This document shows positions 1 through 10,645 of a DNA stretch of 64,000 nucleotides, piece by piece. Source of the DNA: Lycocorax pyrrhopterus obiensis (lineage: Eukaryota; Chordata; Aves; Passeriformes; Paradisaeidae); the NCBI GenBank assembly GCA_014706295.1, contig JACSVZ010000008.1:22299659-22363658 (forward strand). Direction: 5' to 3'. Each line of letters starts with the position of its first letter. The stretch's first letter is position 1. Under the pieces are notes generated by a model. The model worked only from the letters and a program-made list of their open reading frames with translations, ran no database searches and was not told the DNA's origin. Made by a program: the position numbers and the translations under genes.

Positions 1-931
1 ACAAACTTTGGCTTGGGCTTGGGGGCCTTGCAGATGGGAAGCTGAACTTATGCCAGCATCTTGGCTAGACAGGGGGCCCAGCTAGTAACTGAAGTGGAGG
101 AAGGGGAGGATGGAAGTAGAAGATGCTTAGCCCTTGGCATTTGGCTCTCTTTGGTTGGAGTCAGGCAGGGCTGAGAGCAGCTGTGCATAGAACCTTATCT
201 ACTGGAGTAGCTGGAGTCAGATGTGATGACTGATGGGAACTAGGGTGCTCTGGAGGGGCAGCCAGAAGTGGGGAGGTTCACTGGGGATGCTTGACAGAGA
301 AAGGAGACTCAGGGCAGCTGAGCAAAGGGAGCAAGCTGGGTTAGAGTCTCGTGTTCCTGCTCACGCAGTTCGTTTCTTAAGCGCTGCGTCAGGCTGCCTC
401 CTGGGGGGCTGAGTTTCTGCAGCAGCTGTGGGCACAGGATGCTGCTAGCTGGCTCTTCCAGTCTGCTTCCTGCTACCACTCCCCAGGGCTGGGGTGTGCA
501 GGCGCCCGTGCCCGTGACTCAGGGGCCAGGAACGTGTTGTGGAGCCAAGTGCAAGGAAGCCAGAGCTCCTGCCCCAGCCCTGTGCCCCACCCCATGACAT
601 CCTCCAGCCTCTGCTGAGCTGATTGCCACTCTGCTGCTGGTGTCTGCATCCACATGTCTGGACAGGCCAGGGCAAATGCCTCTTGGGTAGCTCCGGCACC
701 TCTGCAGCAGCCAGAGGTAGGTGCTGCTCTGCTGCTGTCAAGCGTGGGCTGCTCATGAGAAGAGGGCAAAGGTGTTGGAGCCAGGTGGGTGCACCCGCCA
801 GTGGCAGTTTGTCCCATTCACCAGTGCAAGATGTGTTCGCTCTTAATCCATCAGCTTGTGGTTGAACTGGGGCCAGCGCCCAGCAGCTGCATTTCCTAGG
901 GCTAACACACATTGGTGTCTGTTTCTGACAG
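1..931 (+). other. MMS19: MMS19 intron (5' partial)
   Basis: This stretch is read as intron because the first recognisable MMS19 exon starts at 932, after a CAG acceptor at 929-931, in phase with an upstream exon. I saw no sequence that could encode the conserved segment just N-terminal of that exon, so the MMS19 promoter and roughly the first 90 codons lie outside the window. Open frames of up to about 200 codons on both strands here resemble no family I know. No other feature was seen. Confidence 0.75.
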
Positions 932-3900
932 TGCTGCATCTGGTCCTGTTCTATGAGAGCCGGCTGCAAGATCATCACCTGGTGATCCCCTCGGTGCTCC
1001 AGGGACTGCGAGCGCTGGTGAGCTCGCACCCCCAGCCCGCAGTGCTGGGATGCACTCCAGAGCAGTGTCAGGGAGGTCCAGCTCCCGGGTGTGGGTTGGA
1101 GCAGTGTGTCGAGCAGGGCCTGGCTGGGCTGTCAGCCCATCTGGCAGCATTGCCCTGTCTCCTCTTTTCTCCTGCTGTGTCCCTTGTGGAGGAGCCAGGG
1201 AGAGGAGACTGCCTTGATTTCCTGCCTTGTGTTGGTATTGGGGCAAGGATTCCCTGGCCACCCTGGGGAGCAGCGCAGATGATGAGCATCTTGTCCTGTT
1301 CTGTATGGGGAGGGGGTGGTGAGCTCTCCCTGTTGTGGAAGAGGATCCTGCAGGCAGCTGCTGTACAGAGGCAGGAGCTCTGTTACGTGGCTGCCATCAT
1401 GGTATTCTATTTTTGCTTTTCTCTTCCTGTCCCCAGAGCATGTGCGAGGTGCTGTCCCCAGGGCTAGCAGTGTCTGTGCTCAAAGCCATCTTCCAGGAGG
1501 TACATGTGCAGGTGAGCTATGTGATTTCCTATCCTCCTATCCTTGATCTCTGCTCCCTGTGTGTCTTGGGATGGCCTGCCTGCCCTGAGGACTGGCCACA
1601 TTCAACACAATGCAGTGCTTCTGCAGGGCTTAGAGACAGCTTGGCTCACTGCAAGAGAGACTGTGAGAGACAGACAGCAGCCAAGGATCCTGTTTGGCCA
1701 TTGTCCTCTCTTTTCTCAGCCCTAGGGGAATTATTTCCTTTTGCTCCATTCTCCAGGCTGTGTTTAAGTGCCCCCAGTCCAATTCTCCTCCAATTTAAGA
1801 TTGTTTTTGCTGGCAGTGCCTTGGGCAGCATGCGTGGCCCTGGTGTGACTGATGGTGCATTCATGCAGTGATGGGACACAGTCATGTTCATTTGCCATTA
1901 CATAGGCATGTGCACACTTTGCATGTGATAAATGGGATCTCTGTGCCAGGAAGCAGCAGCTGAGCTGCTGGGGGTCCTGCTCTCTCTCAAGGGCATGTGG
2001 TGCCCGTGGGGTAGTGGGTAGCTGTGCTGCCGTGCGTAGAGGATGGTTTTGATTGGTCTGCTCCTCCCTTCAGTCCTTGATGCAGCTGGACCGCCACACA
2101 GTCTACAGCATCATCACCAACTTCATGAGCACCAGGGAGGAAGGTGAGGGGGCAGATGCCAGAGCCACTCTGGGATTGTTGAGGCTGGGAAAATTACTTG
2201 CCTTCACCTTCTCCAAGCACTATGTGGCTCTGCCTGGAAGAGCTGGAAAAGGACTGTGGGGCTGGGGCAACTCGGCTGATTTAATGCCGTGTTGGTGAGG
2301 GCTGATGTCCTGCACCTGCTCATGCTCCTTCTTTCTGCAGAGCTAAAGGGCCTGGGTGCCGACTTCACCTTTGGCTTCATCCAGGTCATGGATGGGGAGA
2401 AGGATCCCCGCAATCTGCTGGTGGCCTTCCAGATCGTGCGTGATCTCATTGCCAAGGACTATGCTCTGGGTGAGCCTAAACGTGCCATGCAGAGCTGGCT
2501 GGGAGACATGTCTCTTTTCTGTAAGCTGTTGGAGGAATGGCTTTTGGGTCTAAACAGGCCTGGGCTGGTCCCTAACACACTTTAAAAGCTGCGGAGCTGA
2601 CCTGTCATGGGTGCTAAACATAGCTGCTGTGCCTTTTTTGCCCAGTATCTTTGCTCACTCCCTCTCTCCTCTGTCTGCAGGTCCCTTTGTGGAGGAGCTG
2701 TTTGAAGTTACATCGTGCTACTTCCCTGTTGATTTTACTCCAGTGAGTGAGTCTGCTGTGTGCCACAGCCTGTTCCTTCTGGTATTTTCTTAGTGGGTTG
2801 TGTCCCCTCAAGGGAATGGGATGACAGGGTGGCCAAGAGTCTTGGCTGGGCAGTGTTGAGCTGTGAGCTGCGGTACCCAGGCTGACAGGCTGGTGCCAAG
2901 CTAGCTGCAGTGGCACTTGCTGTTGCCTTGCTGGAGATGAGGTGATGCAGCCTCGGCTGATGGCTGGGTTGGGATGTTTCCTGACTGGTGGGTGACCTGC
3001 TCTCTGCTTCCTTTCCAGCCCCCCAATGATCCTCATGGCATCCAGAGGGAAGACCTGATCCTGAGCCTCCGGGCTGTACTGGCCTCCACGCCCCAGTTTG
3101 CTGAGGTACGAAGCTCCTTAGGGATTCTTGAACACCTCACTGTTCCCTGAGCACAGGCTGCCTTTCACAGTGCTGCAGCTCCTGCTGTGACTCTGTGGGG
3201 CACGAACAACTGGGACTAGGAGCTTGCACTTGGGCAGTCCTGTCTCCTTCTGGGGCTGTTCATGGGGAGGGTGCTGACTGAAATCCCGGGAATGGGCTGC
3301 CTATTGCAGGTACCCCTTCACCTCTGCTCTCTTGGCAGAGGCTGAACTTGCAGCCTTGCAGGGCCATGGAAAAGATGGTGCAAAGGGTGAGCTGAATTGA
3401 AGTGCTTCTCTCTGCAGTTCCTTCTCCCTCTGCTTATTGAGAAGTTGGACTCAGAACTGCAAAGTGCCAAGCTTGACTCGCTGCAGACTCTGGTAAGGAG
3501 GGATCCCCTACTCCCTTCAGCCCACAGCTGATCTGTGGCAGTAGCAGCTGCCAGCCACTTCTGAGCCCTTCTCCCTGCCAGCCAGAGACTCTCCCTTGCA
3601 GAGCCACAATTTCCAGAGTCCTGATTTGGCCTGCATCACTCTTTCCTGTTTTTCTTGAGTGATTTGTGCAGCTCAGCATGAGCCTGCCAGGATGGGCAGT
3701 GTCCCGGCACTGTGTCCACCTGATACTGGCTTCTCTGTGATGCTTTCTCCTGGCTCCCTCTTGCAGACTGCCTGCTGTGCCATCTACGGGCAGAAGGAGC
3801 TGCAGGAATTCCTCCCCAGCCTCTGGTCATCTCTGCGCAGAGAGGTGAGTACTGCAGGGCTCCACCATGGCTGGGCTTCTGCTGAGCAGGAGTTCTCAAC

Positions 3901-6900
3901 CAGACCAGGTGGGCCCCATATCTCCCAGCAGCCCCCACCTGTGACCTTGGACTGCCCCAGCTGAAAAGTGGAGGGGACAGGCCAGTCCTATCAGCATGTC
4001 CCTGTGGCTTGAACGTGCCATGCTGCATGTTCAAATCACGTGGGAAATGAGGCAGGAGCCTGAGCCCTTCAGCCTGCGTTGGGAACCTGAAGCCTGCGGT
4101 TGTTGTCGGCATGGAGTTCAGCTCATCCTATGGCCTTTCCTCCAGGTGTTCCAGACAGCGAGCGAGAAGATTGAGACGGAATGCCTGGCTGCACTGCATG
4201 CTCTCTCTGCCTGCCTCTCCCGCTCCGTGCTCAGCTCTGATTCTGAGGATCTGCTGGATTCCTTCCTCAGCAGCATCCTGCAAGGTAGCTAACAGAGACC
4301 CTGACCCGAGCAGCCAGGCCTGAAAGCATCCTCTTAGGTAGAGATCTGCGCTCCTCTTCTCTTTCAAGCCTCTTCTCTTTCTAGTCCTCACAGCCACTTT
4401 TGGCTTCTCCAAGGTAATTGGCTGCAGGAAGGGAGGACAAGGGGATTGAGCTGCTTCCCTCTCTGCTGGAACTGCACTCTCTGTGCACTTGGGGCTGTGG
4501 GAAGCTGCTCAGTTGGGGAGGCTGTGCTGCAGCTCAGAGCTGCTCCCTGGCAGCACGTCCCAGCCCAGCTATCAGCTGTGTCCCCGCACGCGAGGCAGAG
4601 GAGCTCTGTGCCAGTGCAGCTGACGCCCAGCCTATCTCAGATTGCAGGCACCATCTGTGCGAGCCCGACATGAAGCTGGTGTGGCCCAGTGCCAAACTCT
4701 TGCAGGCAGCAGCGGGTGCCTCCCTCTGCACCTACCATCGCATCACCCACAGCGTCCTGCCCCTGCTGCTGGAGCAGTACACCAAGCACACGCAGGTGAG
4801 GGGCACCCGCTGGCTCCACAGGGCCTGGGGGGAGGGAGCAGGGTGTCCAAGGGGATGTCCTTCCCTGGTGTGCGTAGAGACCCCATGGGCACCCTGTGGC
4901 CTCACAGCGCTGGGCTGAGGTGCAGCTCTGTCCCAGCAGTGACGGTGATCTGGGTTACACCTTTGTGTCCCTGCAGAGCAGCCAGAGGAGGACAATCCTG
5001 GAAATGCTGCTAGGCTTCCTGGAGTTGCAGCAGAAGTGGGGACATGTGGAAGAAGGTGAAGGTGGCTGGTCTCTCTGGAGGCACCTGTGTCCCAAGGGCT
5101 GCTGGCTCTGACCTCACTTTCCTGTATGCTGACAGACAAGGAAAGCTCACTGGCCAGTGTGGCTGCATGTGCGAGCCCCTGCCATGTCCCAGGGACCCTG
5201 CATGATTGGGTGTCAAATGCAGCACCCCAGAAAGGGTCTGTCAAGTGCTGTGGGGGTGCTGTTGCCACACAGTGCAAGATGGTGGCTGTGTGGTGACAGG
5301 CAGTGACTCCATGCCCCTCTCTCCAGATGAGAGCACTCTGCTGTCGCTCCAAGCCCCGGTTTGCTCTGTGGTGTTCTCGGCGCTGACGGATCCCAGCGTA
5401 CAGCTGCAGCTGGTTGGGATCAAGGCACTGACTGTCCTGGGCTCTCTGCAAGGTTGGTGCCTTGTTTCCCTTGAGGAGACGGAGGTGTTTCTCTCTTCTG
5501 AGAGACACGGTGGCTGCTGGGACATCCTCGCCCACTGACTGTAGGTGCACAGGAGTAGTGGCAGCATTTTCTACCCAAGCCATGAGCTCCAGGGACATTT
5601 GGTCTCTCTCTTGCCTGTTTGTGCTGGGCACCTTGTATCTCTGGCATTTGGTGTGCTCCTGCATTGCTGCTGGCCTGGATGAGGGGGAAGGATCCTGTCC
5701 AGTACACCAGCATCTTTGCCTTTGGCCAAGGGTAGGATTCCTCTATGGCTCTTGTTCCAGGCTTCCTGTCTTCCTCTGATCTGGAGCTGGTTGTGGATCA
5801 CCTCATCCGTCTTGCTCTGCATGAGGAGGATTCCCAGAGCAGGTGAGGGGTGGGCTGGCATCACTGCAGTCACACATGCTCTGGGAGGAGGAACAAAGCC
5901 TGGCTTTGCTGCAGAGAGGGGTTGTAGTCTGAGGGAAGGCACAGGAACTCCCTCAACTAGAAGACTATGTGAGATAAACCAGACAATTCATGGGCTGGAA
6001 ATGAGAAAGTCTGAGCCTATCAAATCAGGAGGCTCTGCTCTGCCTACCTGAAGGGTGAAAAAGGCAAGTTGCTGAGAAATGGGGTTCTGGAGACACCTTC
6101 TGGCCAGGTCTGTGCAGCTGGTGTACAAGCAGCCCCGGATTTACAGTCCTCGCATCACCTTTTCCATTCTCTTTCCCCCTGGCAGTGAAGCAGCGATGGA
6201 GGCAGCTGGGTCCCTGGCCCCCACCTATCCAAAGGTTTTCTCTGGATGCATGGTACCCAGGCTTGAAGAGGAGCTGCAGTCAGGTAGGGCTGGGAAAGGA
6301 GTGGTGACTGGTTTTGGGGTAAAGCCTTTCCCATCCCCATTGGGCTCCTGCCAAGCAGTGGGGCTGTGCCATGTGGTATAGGTTGGTGGCTGTTCTTGGG
6401 GGATTCCCAGTGCAGGCACTGTGTGCTGGCACAGGGAAGGCTGTGGCTGGTCTGGTAGCCAGGATCACGCTTGTGGGAAGGAGCTGCACAGCTGCAGAGC
6501 AGGCAGAGTGCCTTGAGCCTGGCGTGGGCTGGGTTTGCCACGCTGCTTCACCCCATCCACCCTGGCAGGGTCTGGGCCCTGACTGCCCTTGGGTGGGGTG
6601 ACCCCAGGTCCCCCTCTGAGGTGTGTTTCCTCTTCAGAGCGGGAGGAGAGCTACCACAACCACCGCTCCTTGCAGCAGCGCTGCCTGCAGGCCCTGGCAG
6701 CTGTGTCCACCCACACCAGCATCGTGAGGGAGACTGTCCCAGTCCTGCTGCAGCATCTCCAGAAGGTGCAGAAAGGTAATGGAGCTGCTGCAGGCACCTC
6801 CACAAAGCGTGTCTGGGCAGGAGCTGCCTCTGTTACTGGTGATGGCTGGAAGAGAACTGGAATGGCAGTGGGGCAAGGAACCCGCACCTGGGCTGTGAAT

Positions 6901-9733
6901 CCCACTGGTGGAGTGGGAGTCAGAAGGGCTGCATTGTCCCAGGATCCTGATGCAGATCAGGGATGTTGAGGCTGTTTGATGTGATGATGACTGTGCCCTG
7001 CAGGGACCGAGGCCAGGAACACCCAAGACATGGTCTCTGTGTGCCAGAGCCTGCACCGCGTGGCCCTGCAGTGCCAGCAGGATGTGGAGGGCTGCTGGTA
7101 CTTCCATCAGACGGTGGTGCCGTGCCTGCTGGCCATGGCTGTGCAGGCAGCTATGGAAGGTAAGTGCAGGGCTGGAGGGGGAGAGGGGAGAGGAGGCAAC
7201 TCCTGGGCTCTCAGGGGTTCCTGATCCTGCAGTCAGTGCCACTGCTGATGCCTTCTGGCACCCATGGCCATCAAGAGTGGGCTCCCTGCCACTGTCCCAG
7301 AGCCCTGCCCCAGTCTGATGGGGGTTGAGGGGGCTGTGCCTGCCTCCTCCCTCTGAACAGCAGGCTCCAGCAAGTTCCATTCCTCCCACTACCTGCAGAG
7401 AGCACCCATACGCTGCCAGACAAGGCACTGCTGGAGGAAGAGGTGCTGGCTGCCATGATCCCGGTCATCAGCGCTGCCACCACTCACCTGAGCCCTGAGT
7501 GAGTGAAGCTGGGGCAGGAAGCTGTGTGCTCCATCGTGGGGAGGGAGCAGGCTGCATGCCCCCTGCTGCGATCTGTACAGGGTGACCCTGTGCCTCCTGG
7601 GAGGTCCCTGGTGACCCTTCCAGAGCAGCACATTGCAATGTCTTTTTTCTCCTAGGCTGGCTGCCCAGAGTGTGTCTCATGTGGTGCCCCTCTTTCTGGA
7701 CGGAGAGGTCTCCTTCCTACCCCAAAACAGTTTTCCCTGCTCCTTCCAGCCTTTCGGGGTATATTTGGTGATTGGGGCTGGGGCACCAGAATGGGCGGGA
7801 ATGAGGATTTTGGCACAGGCTGGCAGCAAGAACTGTGATGACATGGGCACTGTTCTTCCCTCACAGGATGGGGAGTGCTTGGAGGCTCAGAGACGCCTGG
7901 TCGCCCTCCTCATGGCCTTCGTCTGCTCCTTGCCCCGCAATGTATGTTGGTGGGAAGCAGGGTGGAGAGGAGCCCTGCCCGAGCACCCTCCAGCCTCTGT
8001 GCACACCAAGCTCCGTGGACAGACAGAGGGAGCAGCTGCAGCCCTGGGCCGTAACACGTTTTGTGTCTCTTCCAGGTGGCAATCCCTCAGCAGGAATGGC
8101 TGCTCCGGGAGCTGCTGGCATTGAGCTGTTCCTGCAACTGTCCCTTCACAGCCACCACAGCTGCCAAGTGCTTTGCCGGGCTGGTGAACAAACACCCAGC
8201 AGGTAAGGGGGCTGGGGCAGATGCCGGGGGCCCCGCCCACTGCTGGCAAGGGGAATGGCTGAGCTTGTCCCTTCTGTCCCCAGGGCAGCAGCTGGATGAA
8301 ATCCTGCAGCTTGCAGTGAACAGGATGGAGCCCGGCCTTGTGGAGGGGCCCCGCCGAATGCAGGCGCTCACCTTGCTGCTCTGGGTAAGGCCTGCCCTGG
8401 ATGAGTAGGGCAGGGGGGCCGGAGGACCCAGCCTGGCACTGACTGTTCTGCCTGCACAGGTGACCAAAGCCCTGGTACTGCGCTACCACCCCCTGAGCTC
8501 TTGCCTGACGGACAAGGTAGGTGGTAGTGGGGCTGGGTGATGTCTGAGAAACCTGCCTTGCTCCCCCCTGGCTGGCTGGGGACCCCCAGCAGCAGGGCAC
8601 TCTGCCTCAGGGTTCTCTCCCTCACAGCTGCTGGGCCTGCTGGGTGACGCAGAGCTGGGCCCTGCTGCAGCCGATGGCTTCTCCCTGCTCATGGCCGAGT
8701 CCCCGGATGTGCTGCACAAGGGCTGCCATGCTGACGTGCGCATTATGTTCCGCCAGCGCTTCTTCACTGACAACGTCCCCAAGCTGGTGCAAGGCTTCCA
8801 TGGGGCCGGCCCTGGTGAGTGGCCACCCCCAGCCCAGCCTCACCACTCCTGGCCCTTTAACCAGGGGACCTGAGCCAGCATCCCCTCCTTCTGCTGGCTG
8901 CTTGTAACCATCTCTGCTCTCCACAGATGTAAAGGCCAATTACCTGAAGGGCCTGTCCCATGTGCTCAATCACCTCCCCAAACCTGTGCTGGTGACAGAG
9001 CTGCCCACGGTAAGAGCCAGCCTGGGTGGCAGGCAGGGTGAGCTGTGACATTGCAGAGTGCATAGTTTGGGGTTACTCATGACTCTTGTGTTCTCTCTTC
9101 AGCTGCTTTCCCTCCTGCTTGAGGCCTTGTCCTGCTCCGATCGTGTAGTACAGCTCTCCACACTGAGCTGCCTCCACCCACTGCTACTCGAAGCTCCCCA
9201 GATCATGAGCCTGCATGTTGACACACTGGTCACCAAGTTCCTTAACCTCACCTCAAGCCCCACCATGGTGCGTGCACCCCCTCCTTCCTCCCTGCTGTGC
9301 CCCTCTCCTGCCCCTCGTGCTGCCCTCATCCCTGTCTGTTCCAGGCTGTCCGCATCGCCGCCCTGCGCTGTGCCCATGCGCTCACCAGTCTGCCCACAAC
9401 AGTGGTAAGTGCTCCTGCAGCACCCTGCTGCCTGTGCCTGTATGTAGGGGGGCAAGGGAGTCCCAAACCTCCTAGGGGGCAGCTAGCATCCAGTTCTCTC
9501 ACAAAGAGCCCCTTCTGTCCTATAGCTGCTCCCATACAAGGGCCGAGTTATCCGGGCACTGGCCAAGCCTTTGGACGACAAAAAGAGGCTGGTGCGGAAG
9601 GAAGCAGTGGCAGCACGTGGGGAATGGTGAGTGTGTGGAAGTCGCTGCTGAGGGGCTGCTAGTGTGGAGGGGACATGGCTGATGGCACCATCTCTGTCCC
9701 TGCAGGTTCCTGCTCGGGAGCCCAGGCAGGTGA
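932..9733 (+). CDS. MMS19: MMS19, cytosolic Fe-S assembly targeting factor (5' partial)
   Basis: HEAT-repeat scaffold of the CIA targeting complex, which with CIAO1 and CIAO2B hands Fe-S clusters to DNA polymerases, helicases (XPD, FANCJ, RTEL1) and primase; it is also linked to the mitotic spindle. Twenty-eight exons were joined in one frame: 932-1017, 1437-1511, 2074-2143, 2341-2469, 2681-2742, 3019-3105, 3418-3492, 3767-3844, 4146-4284, 4641-4795, 4977-5055, 5327-5452, 5761-5842, 6186-6283, 6638-6775, 7004-7159, 7399-7498, 7656-7758, 7867-7941, 8076-8202, 8284-8384, 8460-8516, 8628-8814, 8927-9009, 9103-9267, 9345-9404, 9526-9626, 9706-9733. They give 939 residues plus stop (TGA 9731-9733), against 1030 in human, so only the N-terminal ~90 are missing. 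Landmarks are VIPSVLQGLRAL, GADFTFGFIQVMDGEKDPRN, LDDKKRLVRKEA and a C-terminus ending GSPGR. All introns are GT-AG. The gene converges on ZDHHC16. Confidence 0.97.
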
Positions 9734-10085
9734 GCGCCCTGTGTCCCCTCCCTGTGCTGACCAATGGTCTCACCAGCGCCTCGCTAACCCACCAAGTCAT
9801 CCGACCGATGCTACGGACCCTCCGGATCCTCGGAGCCCAGGACTGCCCCGAGTGCCAGGGCTGGAGCGTGCAGGCCAGCAGACAGCACCCCCTCACTGCA
9901 GTCCCTTCTCAGCACCCACAGCAGGGAAGGAGCTGTGCTGCTTGTGGCTTGCTCACCCTCTGCTGCAGCCAGGGACAGTGATGGACAGACCCGCCACATG
10001 CGAGTGGAGAGGACAGGTCTGTGCACACGTGTGGTGTGTGACAACCCACGTGCCAGAGGAATAAATATATCTGTTTTGATAATGC
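9734..10085 (+). promoter_or_regulatory. MMS19: MMS19 3' UTR and poly(A) signal
   Basis: A short 3' UTR follows the stop at 9731-9733. A canonical AATAAA at 10060-10065 is followed by a T/GT-rich stretch from about 10068. Cleavage is therefore predicted near 10080. The UTR itself shows no repeat or conserved motif that I recognise. Confidence 0.8.
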
Positions 10086-10645
10086 TCTGAGGGTCTCCAT
10101 GCAGCTCAGGCTGGGTCCTCAGTGCTCTTCCACACGTTGAGCAGCTTAAGATGCTGCTGGTTATAGGCCCTTCCTCCTCTTTTCACATTGTGGTCCCTCT
10201 CCCCCCATCCCCAGAAGTCCATGTCCCCCACAAGATAAAAAAACCAGACTCCCTTAAAAAAACAGTATTTAGTGGATGGTCTTAAAAAGACACCCCGGGG
10301 AGCAGTTGGGGGATGGGGGTGCCATCCTCTGCACCCAGCCCTTCAGAGCTGAGCTGGGCCAACGCTGACCCGTACCTGTGCTAATGAGGGCAGCACCTTC
10401 AGCTGGAGCAGGGAGCAGCAGCTCTGCCAGCTTGCCCCTGGGCTGCCTGCAGCCACCGAGAGCCAAGAGAGTAGGAATCCAGGCACCAACAGTGTCCACA
10501 GTGTTTCCATGGCTCTGGCTCCGGTCAGCACTATGTGGCAGCAGCAGCCTTCTGCCAGGCACTTTGGCCAAAGGAAGCTGCAGTGGCAGAGCGGGTCCCC
10601 ATGCGCTCCCCTGCCTGTGGGAAGAGACGTCCAGAGCACAGGGCC
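10086..10645 (-). other. ZDHHC16 3' UTR / tail-to-tail spacer
   Basis: This is the gap between the MMS19 poly(A) site and the ZDHHC16 stop. On the minus strand it should hold the ZDHHC16 3' UTR. I find no AATAAA or ATTAAA on the minus strand. The best candidate is a variant ACTAAA (plus-strand 10268-10273) followed downstream on the minus strand by a T-rich run (plus-strand A-rich, about 10237-10262). The end of the transcript is inferred, not seen. Confidence 0.45.

Noticed and set aside
1278..1400. C-box-like ATGATGA in an MMS19 intron, considered as a C/D snoRNA
   Set aside because: No D box (CTGA) at suitable spacing and no terminal stem.
4732..5664. 310-codon minus-strand open frame across MMS19 exons
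   Set aside because: It is antisense to well-supported MMS19 exons, shows no recognisable motif and crosses exon-intron boundaries without regard to them.
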